DNA of 64,000 nucleotides from an uncultured Candidatus Saccharibacteria bacterium (GCA_948868795.1 CAQRDK010000004.1:23687-87686), one strand, 5' to 3'; shown: positions 42,419 to 51,400, counted from the stretch's first letter. Notes: generated from the letters alone by a model not told the origin. Made by a program: numbers and translations.

Positions 42419-43426
42419 CTAGAGGTGCCTTTTCTTTTTACGGACGGTTTCGACGAGGAGGTTCAAGAGGTAGCGGAAGCGGCGGATGACAAGGTCACTG
42501 GCGGGGACAAACTCGATGATTTCGCCGCCGAAGCCGGTTTTGAAAGTGGTAACGCCGGCGTAGCGGTGATTTTTCTGGCCATGAGGGGCAATTCCCCAGA
42601 GATTATAGCGTTTTATACCGAGTTTTTTGAGGTCTTTGACGACTTGCCACTCGAGGGCATAGGCGCCAGGAAGCTTGTGGTTCAGCTCGGTCGAAGCGGC
42701 TTCAAAATACTCGGCCTCGACGCCGCTAATCAAAATGAGACCATAAGCAATCGGCTTGCCTTCGGCGGTTTTGGCAACATAGATGCGGGCGCGGTCGTCG
42801 AAGGCGGCACGCTCAGCGAGGAGGGTTTTGAGATCGGGCGGGACAAAATGCTGGCGGAGAGCGGTCTCAGCCTGAACTTGATGAAATTCACGGAAAATCT
42901 CCTCGCTGCTAGACCAATCGACCGCAATACCGAGCTTGCCGGCGCGACGAACTTCATAGCGGGTCTGGCGACGCATTTCTTTCAGGAGTTCATCTTCGGA
43001 TTTCTCGAGATCAAGGATGACGGTGTGCTCGGCGTGGAGGTGCATAGGGGCTTTCTTCAGGCCGAGGCTAGAGAGAAGTTGAAGGTTCTCAGGGGTATTC
43101 CGAAGCTGGGGGCGGAGACGAACGAAAACACATTTCTCGCGCTTTGCGATAGCGCGAATTTTGGCAAAAATCTCCTGAACGGCGGTTTCGTCTTGCCAAT
43201 CGAGGAGTGGCCCGCCGGGGACTTCTAGATAGCGGCCGCGCTTGGCATTCTTGACGATCATCAAGCACCATGCTTTATCGGTTGCTTCGATAATAACTTT
43301 ATGGCCGATAAGTTCATTCATGCGACCCCACTCGGGGGACTGGAGGAAGTTCGCCTCGGGGTAGAGCTGCTGGATTTTAGACCAGAGCTCGGCGTGATTA
43401 GAAGAGAGGTTCTGCGGACGCGTCAC
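42419..43426 (-). CDS. FemABX-type peptidoglycan aminoacyltransferase paralogue, 335 aa
   Basis: Same layout as the 41025 gene without the disordered extension: NFLQSPEWGRMNEL, VPGGPLLDWQ, CVFVRLRPQLRNTPENLQLL, and GIKRYNLWGIAPHGQ. The two share many identical motifs, so they arose by duplication and may add successive residues of a cross-bridge. Its start overlaps the DegT-like gene (ATGA), so they are co-translated. Confidence 0.88.
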   Translation of the reverse strand: MTRPQNLSSNHAELWSKIQQLYPEANFLQSPEWGRMNELIGHKVIIEATDKAWCLMIVKNAKRGRYLEVPGGPLLDWQDETAVQEIFAKIRAIAKREKCVFVRLRPQLRNTPENLQLLSSLGLKKAPMHLHAEHTVILDLEKSEDELLKEMRRQTRYEVRRAGKLGIAVDWSSSEEIFREFHQVQAETALRQHFVPPDLKTLLAERAAFDDRARIYVAKTAEGKPIAYGLILISGVEAEYFEAASTELNHKLPGAYALEWQVVKDLKKLGIKRYNLWGIAPHGQKNHRYAGVTTFKTGFGGEIIEFVPASDLVIRRFRYLLNLLVETVRKKKRHL

Positions 43427-44673
43427 AGTTCAACCTCATAAGGCTTGATGATTTCGCGGGCTCTCGTAAGTTTCACCTCTGGATACCAAGTCGGGAGATT
43501 GATGATGTGCTGGGCGACTTTGACAGTATTCGGACAGCGATCGGCCGGAAAGTCGGCTTCGAGAGCATAGCGCACTGGAGAAACTGGGGTATCATACCAG
43601 ATTTCGCAGAAGTCGTAGCCGTTATTCTTAAGTTCCTGGAGAAGCTGATCGCGTTTTTTTACAAAAGCATGCTCACGGAGCGGGGTTCTGGCGAGCTTAT
43701 CTAGTTGCTCGCGGGCGAGTTTAGCCTGCCAATGAGTTAAGCGGGTTTCCAAGGATAACTCGGCGTCGGCGGACTTTTCGATCCAGCGAGACTTGACGCA
43801 GACAGCAAGGATGGCTTTGCCGAGGCCGATGCTCCAGAAAGTGCGGCTGAGACCGGCGAAGACTGGATACCAACGGTCGCGCAAGCTGGCGCTCAGACGG
43901 GGCCGCTTAGGCGGCTGGTCAAGGGTCTGGTCGGCGGTAGATTCGGGCTGGCGGTTGATGGCTTCAGGTTGATGGACGGTGGTCTTGGGTTGGCGGATGA
44001 TAAGAGCGCCGCCGCAAATCGTGTCAATAGCCTTACCTTTGCCGAAGCTGAGAGCGGTCGCGGCGCCGATAGTGCCGATTTCGCGACCATCGGGATAGAA
44101 ACGACCGGCAGAGTGGGCAAGGTCTTCGATGATAATAGCATTGTGTTTTTTTACGACTTCTTCAAGCTTCTCGGCGTCGAGAGGGAGGCCGAGAGTATTT
44201 TGAGCGATGACAACCGGCCGAGGCTGGGTTTTTGCTCGGACGAGGTTATTTTCGGTGTTTTCTGGCGAGTTGGAAGCATCACCGGGGCATGGAAAAGCGG
44301 GGCTCGTCGAGCCATTACTGCCATTGTAGCACAGCGTAAGCGTTTTGTCAAGGGCGTCGAAGTCGTATTGGAGAGTTTCTGGGTCGATGTCGGAGTAGAC
44401 AGGAATACAGCCGGCGGCCTTGATGGCGCGGACGACAGCGATACAGGTGAGGCCGGGGAGAATAACCTTCGCGCCAGGCTCGGCGACCGCAAGGAGGGCG
44501 GCGGCGAGAGCGGAGCGACCGGTGTGATAGAGTGCGACTTGATTGACGGTGGAGCCGTAGCGGGAGGCGAAAGCTTGACGAAGGGCTTGGCTATCTTTCG
44601 GAATGCCCCAGGCAAAAAGATGTCGCAAAGTGCGGCCGACGGGATAATTCGAGGCAAGACCAAGAAAAATCAT
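43423..44673 (-). CDS. DegT/DnrJ/EryC1-like PLP aminotransferase, 416 aa
   Basis: Fold type I PLP enzyme: GRSALAAALLA near 50, VILPGLTCIAVVRAI, and LSFGKGKAIDTICGGALI, whose Lys is the likely PLP Schiff base. Such enzymes make amino-sugars for surface glycans. An unusual insertion of about 40 residues (CYNGSNGSTSPAF, then low-complexity Ser/Asn/Glu) interrupts the domain near residue 112; the DNA there holds a perfect promoter. A second Thr/Gln/Pro-rich insertion is near 230. It is ATGA-coupled to both neighbours. Confidence 0.8.
   Translation of the reverse strand: MIFLGLASNYPVGRTLRHLFAWGIPKDSQALRQAFASRYGSTVNQVALYHTGRSALAAALLAVAEPGAKVILPGLTCIAVVRAIKAAGCIPVYSDIDPETLQYDFDALDKTLTLCYNGSNGSTSPAFPCPGDASNSPENTENNLVRAKTQPRPVVIAQNTLGLPLDAEKLEEVVKKHNAIIIEDLAHSAGRFYPDGREIGTIGAATALSFGKGKAIDTICGGALIIRQPKTTVHQPEAINRQPESTADQTLDQPPKRPRLSASLRDRWYPVFAGLSRTFWSIGLGKAILAVCVKSRWIEKSADAELSLETRLTHWQAKLAREQLDKLARTPLREHAFVKKRDQLLQELKNNGYDFCEIWYDTPVSPVRYALEADFPADRCPNTVKVAQHIINLPTWYPEVKLTRAREIIKPYEVEL
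44323..44351 (-). promoter_or_regulatory. Consensus promoter inside the DegT-like gene
   Basis: Sense direction: TTGACA, 17 bp, TACAAT with CTGTGC before the -10. It could separately drive the 3' part and the downstream Fem genes. Confidence 0.6.
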
Positions 44674-45911
44674 CGTTTCCCTTTCGTGGATTTTTTCGTA
44701 GAGGAGGCGGGTTTGGCAGCGGATTTGACTGATTTTGAAGAGGTCTTGGTGGCGACTTTTGGTTCCAGGCCGATTTTGCGGCGAGCGCGCTCGAGGCGAC
44801 CGACTTTCGGGACGGAGGCGCTAGAGATAATCTGTTGCGGCTCGGGCGCCGGCAAATCAGCGGCTTCGTACTCGACACCTTCGGGTCGTTCAGGAGCGGC
44901 CGTAGCGACAGGCTGCGGCGCGTTGGCTTCAAATTGACGCTTGATAGCGGCGCGCTGACGGCGGGTGAGCGGAGCCCCGGAATGGGTCGCGGCAGGTTTT
45001 GCCTTCGAGCTCGGGACGGCGAGAGCGGCAGACATCTTCGAGGCGTCATCGGCACTCGGGCCGGCAGCTTTCTTGAAAGCGAGAGTGGCGGAAATCGGCG
45101 CCGTGCTCGGGACGACCGGCTCGGCCGCCTTCTTCATAGCCATCGACGCGGAAACCGTGGCGGCCTGAGTAACCTCGACAACCGGCTTCACTTCGGGCGG
45201 ATGGCGATAGGCTTGTAAAATCGCTTTCGCGAGTTCGTCGGGGTGAGAAAGATAAGGCGCGTGGGTCCAGCCTGGGAAAATCTTCAACGTGCTATCTTTG
45301 ATGGATTGGTGCATAATTTCGGCCTGATGCGGCGGAGTGACAGTATCATTTGCGCCCCAAAGAATAGAGGTCGGAGTCGTCACCTTGGCGAGATTGAGAT
45401 TTTTGTCGCTATCGAGCATATTGGTCAAAGTTTTCTTCATATTTTCGGGAGCGCGAGCATAGTCGGAGGCGCCGGTGAGTTTGTGCCAGACCCGAGTTAG
45501 CCCAGGGACTTTCTTGAGAAAGCCGAGTCGCTTCGAGAGATTACGGGCGACATCGCGCTTGTTGGAGGTTTCATAAACTCCAGCGGCGTCAAGCAGAATG
45601 AGATGGGAAAGTTTGTCAGGTTTTTCGCTACAGAGATTAAGCAAGATGCGGCCGCCGTTGCTGTGGCCGAGGGCAATAGCGCCATCAGGAATATTACGGT
45701 CAGCCCAATCTCTATATTCATCAATTGTCCAAACTTTCTTCGAGGATGTAGTGAGACCAGGGACATTGAGCATTTCGACGACAAGACCCTGCTTCTCGAG
45801 GAGACCGATGGTGCGTTCCCAGGGAGCAACGGTATAAGTCCAGCCATGAATGATGTATAATTTCGGGCGGCGGCTCCTGGGGAGTTTCTTCGGGTCGGGA
45901 ATACTAGGCAC
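44670..45911 (-). CDS. Alpha/beta hydrolase with disordered C-terminal extension, 413 aa, GTG start
   Basis: GTG 45911 follows AAGGAGGT. Residues 15-235 are an alpha/beta hydrolase: IIHGWTYT oxyanion region, nucleophile in GHSNGG, acid in WGANDTVTP and His in GWTHAPYLSHP. The last 170 residues are Ala/Pro/Lys-rich and probably disordered, ending in a Lys-rich tail. Position between Mur-like and DegT/Fem genes suggests an envelope role, but substrate is unknown. Confidence 0.8.
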   Translation of the reverse strand: MPSIPDPKKLPRSRRPKLYIIHGWTYTVAPWERTIGLLEKQGLVVEMLNVPGLTTSSKKVWTIDEYRDWADRNIPDGAIALGHSNGGRILLNLCSEKPDKLSHLILLDAAGVYETSNKRDVARNLSKRLGFLKKVPGLTRVWHKLTGASDYARAPENMKKTLTNMLDSDKNLNLAKVTTPTSILWGANDTVTPPHQAEIMHQSIKDSTLKIFPGWTHAPYLSHPDELAKAILQAYRHPPEVKPVVEVTQAATVSASMAMKKAAEPVVPSTAPISATLAFKKAAGPSADDASKMSAALAVPSSKAKPAATHSGAPLTRRQRAAIKRQFEANAPQPVATAAPERPEGVEYEAADLPAPEPQQIISSASVPKVGRLERARRKIGLEPKVATKTSSKSVKSAAKPASSTKKSTKGKR

Positions 45912-45974
45912 GGGCGACCTCCTTCGCGAAGGCGACAGACGAGCTTAAATCGGAAACGAGCGAGACGGAGATCA

Positions 45975-47246
45975 TCAGTCTAGCCCCCATTTCTGGCGGC
46001 GCTTGACGGCGGCTGGCTCGCGGCGCGGAAGCTTCGCGGCGTCGGCCGGGTCGGCAAGGAGCTTCTCGATAATCCACTCAAGATACTGGCTGCCTTTGAA
46101 AACGATAGTTTCTTCGCCGGTGGCGTTATTTTCGATGAATTTGAGGGCTTTTTTCGGGTCGAGGGTGGTGCGAGCAGGAATACCAAGTTCCTTGAGGCGG
46201 GGCGCGGTGTATTCTTTTGTGCGTCGGCCGACCAGGATGACCATCTCCGGGCCGGCGTCAGCGATAAGGTTGGCGAGCTTATGGTGTTCTTCGCCTTCGA
46301 TTGACCCCTGGTCGACAATATCACCGATAACGAGCCACTTATGGCCAGCGCGAAGATTGCGGGTCATCTCGAGGATAGACTGGGCGCTGATAATATGGGC
46401 GTTATAACTGCTGTCGATGAGATTAAGGCCTTTTTTACCCTTAAAATAGCTGCTGCGGCCAGGCGGGACGGGCATAGAACTGAAATCGGTGCGAAGCGGA
46501 ACGCCGAGATAGACCATGAGATCCTCGAGCATGAGGAGCTGGATGGCGATATCTTTCGGCTGGGGCTGGGCAAAATGAAAGGAAGCGGACTCAAAGACGA
46601 AATCGGTGCGGGTCGGATAGACATTGTAGCGCTTGAGTTGCTTCTTCGAGAGGGCGATAACCTCAGCTTTGATGTTTTTGGTCGCCTCGCGCATCGGCTC
46701 GGAATCGGCATCGATATAGACGCGTTTCGTCGTGTTCTCGGGGAGGGTGGCGAATTCGTGAGCGATGGCGGCGTCGAGGGTCGGGAATTTCCCTTCGGCG
46801 ACGGAGTTCTCGAACTGGACGGCGTGAGAGAGGCCGAAGGATACCCAGAGGGTGACCTCGGGCTTCAGCCAGGTAGCGAGAAACTCGGTTTCGTGCGGGC
46901 GCTCGCCGTCAATTTCAACGACATAGAACTCGCCCTTACGCTGATAATAGAGAGCCTTAAAGGGGGTGAAGAGGAAAAGTTTGATCCAGCGGAGCTTCGA
47001 GCCGCGGACGCCATCCATTCCGAGGAGATCGAAGGCGATGCCGAAAGCGGAATTGGCATCGTGGGAATAATGGGCGCGGTCGCCAAGCTCAAACTCAATC
47101 ATATGGAGCAAAGTGGTCTTCCCCGCAGAGCCGGTGACAGCAATAATCCGGGGATGCCAGCGTCGGAGAGCGAAGTTCGCAAAAAACCGGAAGTAGCGAG
47201 CAGCTACGAAGTAAAACCGTTTTTTGAACCTCATCACGGGCGTCAT
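45975..47246 (-). CDS. MurF-like Mur ligase, 423 aa
   Basis: ATP loop AVTGSAGKTTLLH near residue 37, and LIDSSYNAHIISAQSILE matching the MurF Asp-Tyr-Asn-Ala motif. LVIGDIVDQGSIEGEEHHKLA fits the C-terminal domain. MurF adds D-Ala-D-Ala to the UDP-MurNAc peptide; this protein lacks an obvious N-terminal UDP-binding domain, having instead a basic hydrophobic start, so it may act on a different substrate. ATG is 6 nt from TGCTATAAT, predicted leaderless. Confidence 0.78.
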   Translation of the reverse strand: MTPVMRFKKRFYFVAARYFRFFANFALRRWHPRIIAVTGSAGKTTLLHMIEFELGDRAHYSHDANSAFGIAFDLLGMDGVRGSKLRWIKLFLFTPFKALYYQRKGEFYVVEIDGERPHETEFLATWLKPEVTLWVSFGLSHAVQFENSVAEGKFPTLDAAIAHEFATLPENTTKRVYIDADSEPMREATKNIKAEVIALSKKQLKRYNVYPTRTDFVFESASFHFAQPQPKDIAIQLLMLEDLMVYLGVPLRTDFSSMPVPPGRSSYFKGKKGLNLIDSSYNAHIISAQSILEMTRNLRAGHKWLVIGDIVDQGSIEGEEHHKLANLIADAGPEMVILVGRRTKEYTAPRLKELGIPARTTLDPKKALKFIENNATGEETIVFKGSQYLEWIIEKLLADPADAAKLPRREPAAVKRRQKWGLD

Positions 47247-47252
47247 AAGTTC

Positions 47253-47258
47253 ATTATA
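47253..47258 (-). promoter_or_regulatory. MurF-like gene -10 with leaderless start
   Basis: TATGCTATAAT, 6 nt, ATG. A second -10-like GTGCTATAAC lies about 85 bp upstream, with the hairpin 47299-47322 between them. Confidence 0.55.
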
Positions 47259-47298
47259 GCATAAGTCTTCGACTTATACTGTAACTTCGTCGCGCTCC

Positions 47299-47322
47299 GA
47301 AGAGCCTACTAGCAGGCTCTTC
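47299..47322. repeat. Perfect 9-bp hairpin upstream of the MurF-like gene
   Basis: GAAGAGCCT, loop ACTAGC, AGGCTCTTC. The rest of the 331-bp gap 47247-47577 holds the promoter and leader of the next rightward gene and nothing else I can name. Confidence 0.6.
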
Positions 47323-47423
47323 ACTCGCTGCTCCTTGTTATAGCACAGTCTTCGGGGAGGCTCGGGAAAACATTGAATTTCGTGAAGTTTACCTCTGTCA
47401 TTTTGGGTTTATTGGTTTTATGG

Positions 47424-47452
47424 TTGACAAAAGCGTTTTGGTGTGATATAAT
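47424..47452 (+). promoter_or_regulatory. Promoter of the 47578-48402 gene
   Basis: TTGACA, 17 bp, TATAAT with GTGTGA before the -10; leader of about 120 nt. Confidence 0.75.
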
Positions 47453-47540
47453 GGTAGAGAGGAGGTCTGTTTTGTACTTTTTGGGAAATTTCTATTTTGG
47501 GAAGATTTTAGAGAGTAAATGGGCTGAATTGTAGTATTAA

Positions 47541-47555
47541 TTTTGCTAGAGATTG
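47541..47555 (+). repeat. Leader arm complementary to the 3' UTR of the same gene
   Basis: TTTTGCTAGAG at 47541-47551 pairs with CTCTAGCAAAA at 48430-48440; ATTG next to it can pair with CAAT at 48421-48424. Confidence 0.65.
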
Positions 47556-47577
47556 TTCATTCGAAGGAGGGATTTTG

Positions 47578-48402
47578 ATGAACAAAAAGACCACGGCAAG
47601 AGATGTGGCGACCATGTTCCCAAAATCGGCGATTCGCGAGGAAGATAATGGTTTCTCGCTACCACTGGTACTCGGGAGAGGAAACGAATTGTCTTTCTGG
47701 GTGCCGGATGAGCTGCTGGAAGGGCCGGGTGGAATCGCCATGCTCGAAGGCGGTTTCCAGGCGTCGAACGACCCCGAGGTGCGTGCGCCGTTCCAGACGG
47801 AATATTCGGTGCAGGTGGCGACGGGTCATTTGGACGGGAACATGTTCTATTTCGGGGCACCGATGGATACGCGCCAAGTCGCGGTTGCGGTGCGCTGGGA
47901 AATGGAGCCGCCGGATTGGGCTCTGCGCGGGCTGGAATCATATTTCGCGAAAGAATATCAGGCAATCTGGCTGGAGCGCATTGCGCCACTTGAGAAAGAG
48001 TGGATGGCAAAGGTTCTGCAACAGATTCCGCCGAAGATGGAGGCGCCGATTATGGCCACGACCGGCTATGACTTCTGGGTGCTGAAGCGGACGGACTTCT
48101 ATTGCAAAACCTGCGAGTTGAGGTCGCAAGAGGTGTCGCGGATGGTCCAGATGCGGCACGCGGAGGCCGATCGGGAAGCCTGCAGAAAGCTGATGGGTGG
48201 CATTGCCGCAGAAATTGCTGGCGATTCGCGCTTGCCTGGCTGGAAGCTGATTTGTGGTGACGACAAGGCACACCTGACGGCGGTTGACCGCTATGGCAAG
48301 GTTCAGGCTACCGATATCCCGTATATGGCAACTTTTCTGCGCGGCTTGAACGAGCGTGTCGAGCTGGGGCGGAGCGGGACATTAGTGTTTCCGGGCCCAT
48401 GA
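47578..48402 (+). CDS. Hypothetical protein, 274 aa
   Basis: ATG 47578 follows AAGGAGGG; a TTG one codon earlier is possible. Soluble, no signal peptide, with a TFYCKTCELRSQEVSRM-like segment containing two Cys (CKTC) that might bind metal. No family is recognised. Single-gene unit with consensus promoter, long leader and terminator. Confidence 0.65.
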   Translation: MNKKTTARDVATMFPKSAIREEDNGFSLPLVLGRGNELSFWVPDELLEGPGGIAMLEGGFQASNDPEVRAPFQTEYSVQVATGHLDGNMFYFGAPMDTRQVAVAVRWEMEPPDWALRGLESYFAKEYQAIWLERIAPLEKEWMAKVLQQIPPKMEAPIMATTGYDFWVLKRTDFYCKTCELRSQEVSRMVQMRHAEADREACRKLMGGIAAEIAGDSRLPGWKLICGDDKAHLTAVDRYGKVQATDIPYMATFLRGLNERVELGRSGTLVFPGP

Positions 48403-48437
48403 TGAGCCGGCTCTGACTTTCAATCTACGCTCTAGCA

Positions 48438-48476
48438 AAAAGTCCTCGATCCGGACGGGTCGGGGACTTTTCTTTT
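48438..48476 (+). terminator. Terminator of the 47578-48402 gene
   Basis: AAAAGTCC-TCGATCC, loop GGAC, GGTCG-GGGACTTTT then CTTTTG. Its first three bases overlap the 3' UTR pairing arm at 48430-48440. Confidence 0.85.
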
Positions 48477-48485
48477 GTTCTTTCC

Positions 48486-48812
48486 CTACATCTTGATTTC
48501 TGCGTCGACGCCGGCTGGGAGGGCGAGATTCTGGAGAGAATCGATCGTCTTCGGGGTGGCATTGGAGATGTCGATGAGGCGCTTGTGGACTTTCATCTCG
48601 AAAGCTTCGCCACCGGTCTTGTAGACGTGTGGGGATTTGACGACAGTGAACGTGCTGCGCTTGGTCGGCAGAGGCACAGGACCGGAAACGGTCGCGCCGG
48701 TGCGGACGGCAGTATCAACGATTTGTTTTGCGCTCTGGTCGATCACGCGGTGATCATAGGCCTTGAGGCGGATGCGGATCTTCAGACCCTCTTCTTTTTT
48801 GGCTTCGGTCAT
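48486..48812 (-). CDS. rpsJ: 30S ribosomal protein S10, 108 aa
   Basis: IRIRLKAYDHRVIDQSA, GPVPLPTKRSTFTVVKSPHV and FEMKVHKRLIDI are S10 landmarks. S10 binds the 30S head and also NusB in antitermination. GAAAGGAAAT lies before ATG. It stands alone: no S10-operon gene (rplC and onward) follows, and tuf, usually adjacent, is 5 kb upstream with five unrelated genes between. Confidence 0.96.
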   Translation of the reverse strand: MTEAKKEEGLKIRIRLKAYDHRVIDQSAKQIVDTAVRTGATVSGPVPLPTKRSTFTVVKSPHVYKTGGEAFEMKVHKRLIDISNATPKTIDSLQNLALPAGVDAEIKM

Positions 48813-48901
48813 ATTTCCTTTCTCTGCTCTATAACCTCAGATGACCGCTAGACGGGTCGTCGATGAGTTTTTAGAGCAAAATGCTTATACCTTATCTTTC
48901 C

Positions 48902-48930
48902 ATTATAGCACACTTCACCTCAAAAAGCAA
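48902..48930 (-). promoter_or_regulatory. rpsJ promoter
   Basis: TTGCTT, 17 bp, TATAAT with GTGTGC before the -10; 90-nt leader. Confidence 0.65.
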
Positions 48931-49002
48931 GAGTTTTCGGGGTTTCTGGCGGCGTTTGACCCGTTTTGTCGCTCTAGGAGTAGTGTTTGTTGGTTTTATC
49001 GC

Positions 49003-50190
49003 CTAGAGGAGGCCTTTGTAGGATTTCCAGGCGAGGATTTGGCGAGCCATGCGGTCGACTTGAGCTTCGTCGATGACGCCACGCTGGAGAGCGGATTTGA
49101 TGGCGGTGAGACTGTCGAGGTAATCGGTCGTGATGATGAGGTGGTTGCCGGCGAGGACGGCTTGGACGGCGGGATTCTCGGAGAGGATTTTGAGGTTTTC
49201 AAGATCGGCAGAGTTCTCAGAGGAGGAGTTCGCGGGGTTTTGCGAGGAGATGGCAGCGGGGTTCGCGATGGCGCCCATGGCGATATCGTCGGTGATGATG
49301 ACGCCGGTGAAACTGAGGACGTTAGTGAGGAGCTCGTGGACGGCGGGCGAGAGGGAGGCGGGGCGGACGGGGTCGAGGGCAGTGACGATATTATGGCTGA
49401 CGAGGACGGCTTCGGCGCCAGCGGTGAGACCGGCGCGGAAAGGCTGAAGGTCGATGCTCAGCAGGTCGACGAGGGAGCGGCGATCGAGCGAAGTTTCCTG
49501 GTGGGTGTCGAGATTGTTGCCATAGCCGGGGAAATGTTTGAGGGTATAGGAAACGGTGGGGGTTTCGTGATTTTCGGAGGTGAGTTCGGCGTTGAAGGTG
49601 TGGCTGGCGTCGATAACGGTCCGGGCGAATTCAGAGGTGATTTTGGCGTCTTCGCCGAGGCTGCGGCTATACATATAGTCGGCGGGGTTGGTCGAGACGT
49701 CGACGACCGGGGCAAGGTTGAGGTTGAGGCCGAGCGAGAAAAGGAGGCGGGACTTTTCGAGGGTATCTTCGCGGACGAGCGAGAGCCCGCCGGCGATGTA
49801 TAATTCGCGCGGGGAGGCGAAACGCTCCTTGCGGAGCTTTTGATTGCTACTGACGCGAGCGACGAGGCCACCTTCTTCGTCAACGGCGGTCAAAATCGGG
49901 ACTTTGGCGACTTTTTGGAGACTTTCGGTCATCCGACTGACTTCGGCGGCGGACTTTCCCTGGAAATCTTTGGCGAAGAAAATATAACCGCCGAATTGAT
50001 ATTTCTCGAAGATACTCGCGGCGGTGGCGTCGTCAGGGTAGCGGACGAGGAGAGTTTGAGCGATTTTCTCGTCGAGAGTCATCTCAGAGAGGAGTTGGTC
50101 AGCAACAGCGTAATGGTCAGCGAAAAGCGGCGCTTGGCTGTGCGAAATCAGACCGGCGACGAGGGAGCAGAGGAGAAAAAGGCTATGCAT
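49003..50190 (-). CDS. Secreted GH3 glycosidase, NagZ-like, 395 aa
   Basis: A signal peptide (LFLLCSLVAGLISHSQA) is followed by a GH3 barrel: VDEEGGLVARV, LNLNLAPVVDVSTNP, KHFPGYGNNLDTHQE and nucleophile Asp in VIITDDIAMGAI. KHFPG..G..D.H is the signature of beta-N-acetylglucosaminidases that act on muropeptides or glycans. Predicted exported, unlike cytoplasmic NagZ. An inserted Ser/Asn-rich stretch lies near 320. ATG is 6 nt from TATAAT, predicted leaderless. Confidence 0.88.
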   Translation of the reverse strand: MHSLFLLCSLVAGLISHSQAPLFADHYAVADQLLSEMTLDEKIAQTLLVRYPDDATAASIFEKYQFGGYIFFAKDFQGKSAAEVSRMTESLQKVAKVPILTAVDEEGGLVARVSSNQKLRKERFASPRELYIAGGLSLVREDTLEKSRLLFSLGLNLNLAPVVDVSTNPADYMYSRSLGEDAKITSEFARTVIDASHTFNAELTSENHETPTVSYTLKHFPGYGNNLDTHQETSLDRRSLVDLLSIDLQPFRAGLTAGAEAVLVSHNIVTALDPVRPASLSPAVHELLTNVLSFTGVIITDDIAMGAIANPAAISSQNPANSSSENSADLENLKILSENPAVQAVLAGNHLIITTDYLDSLTAIKSALQRGVIDEAQVDRMARQILAWKSYKGLL

Positions 50191-50196
50191 AGTTTA

Positions 50197-50202
50197 ATTA
50201 TA
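50197..50202 (-). promoter_or_regulatory. GH3 gene -10 with leaderless start
   Basis: TATATAAT, 6 nt, ATG. Confidence 0.5.
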
Positions 50203-50263
50203 TAATATTTCGCGCGGTTTGGCGGAGGGATTTTGCGAGCTTGGGGCTTGCGGCTAGAAGGGC

Positions 50264-51394
50264 CTACGGTTCAAGCTCAAGCCCGGTGTCAAGGTCGAGG
50301 GTGACGCGGCAGCGATATTCGGGATAGGCGCGGCGGAATTTGCGAACGATGCGATTCTTCAACTTGAGTTTTTCACGGTAAAAGTAGTCAATGACAAGGT
50401 CGAAGATGACGAGTTTTCGCTGGTCGTCGACATAGAAGCCGTGCGACTGAAGAACGGCGGGATAATGCTCAATGATTTCTTCGAGGTGACGGCGCATGGC
50501 CTGGTGGGTTTTGGTCTGGCTATTTTCGGCGTAGATGCCGACGGTGAGCGTAATATTGTATTTCGAGAGCGCGCCCTGAGAGATTTCGCTGGTCAAGCGA
50601 TGGATGTCTTTCGCGGTGAGGCGGTCAGGGACTTGGATATGAATCGAACCCATGTAGGCGCCGGGGCCGTAATCGTGGATAATGAGGTCATAAGCACCAC
50701 TAACCTCGGGAAAGCTGCAGACGAAGGCGTGGAGCTTGCGGGAGAGCCCAGGGTCGCTGCGACCGCCGATGATGTCGAGGACGGAATTGCTGAGGATTTC
50801 GAGGCTGGTTTTGATAATGAACAATGAGATAATGACGCCGAGGATGCCGTCGAGACTGACTTGGAAAAACATGGTCGAGAAAATGCCGATTAGGGTCGAG
50901 AAGGAGAGGACGGCGTCAAACATTGCGTCGAGACCGGAGGCGAGGAGGCTGGCCGAATCTTGGGCGCGACCGACGGATTTGACGTAGAGACCGAGAAAGA
51001 TTTTGACAAGGACGGCGGCGGAGATAACGACAATACTAGCGAGGGAGTAGTCGGCAAGCTCGGGGTGAAAGACTTTCGGAATGGATTCGACGAGAGCGAA
51101 GGCGCCGACCGAGAAAATGATCGCACCGACAACAAGGGCGGCGAGATATTCGTAGCGACCGTGGCCGTAGGGGTGCTCGCGATCGGGACGACGAGCGGCG
51201 AGTTTCGTGCCGACAATAGTGACGACAGAGGAGAAAACGTCGGTCAAGTTATTGACGGCGTCGAGGACGATCGCGTTGGAGGCGGCGATAAGGCCGACCG
51301 TCATTTTGAAGGCGACGAGGACGAGATTGGTGACGATGCCGATAACGCTAGTCCGAATAATGATTCTTTGGCGGTTAGGCTTATTTTTGCTCAT
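50264..51394 (-). CDS. Cation diffusion facilitator (CDF) transporter, 376 aa
   Basis: Six membrane segments and a C-terminal cytoplasmic domain. Metal sites: LDAVNNLTDVFSS in TM2 and LDAMFDAVLS in TM5 (Asp where His is common), with the loop REHPYGHGRYE. It exports divalent ions such as Zn, Fe or Mn by proton antiport. Two ATGs (51397 and 51394) are consecutive; the second is exactly 6 nt from TGCTATAAT, matching other leaderless genes, so I prefer it. The 85-residue open frame upstream is promoter DNA. Confidence 0.88.
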   Translation of the reverse strand: MSKNKPNRQRIIIRTSVIGIVTNLVLVAFKMTVGLIAASNAIVLDAVNNLTDVFSSVVTIVGTKLAARRPDREHPYGHGRYEYLAALVVGAIIFSVGAFALVESIPKVFHPELADYSLASIVVISAAVLVKIFLGLYVKSVGRAQDSASLLASGLDAMFDAVLSFSTLIGIFSTMFFQVSLDGILGVIISLFIIKTSLEILSNSVLDIIGGRSDPGLSRKLHAFVCSFPEVSGAYDLIIHDYGPGAYMGSIHIQVPDRLTAKDIHRLTSEISQGALSKYNITLTVGIYAENSQTKTHQAMRRHLEEIIEHYPAVLQSHGFYVDDQRKLVIFDLVIDYFYREKLKLKNRIVRKFRRAYPEYRCRVTLDLDTGLELEP

Positions 51395-51400
51395 CATGAT

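Noticed and set aside
42425..43228. 267-aa open frame after the plus-strand promoter at 42362
   Set aside because: It is antisense to the Fem gene with the usual shadow composition; a non-coding antisense RNA is a better reading of the promoter.
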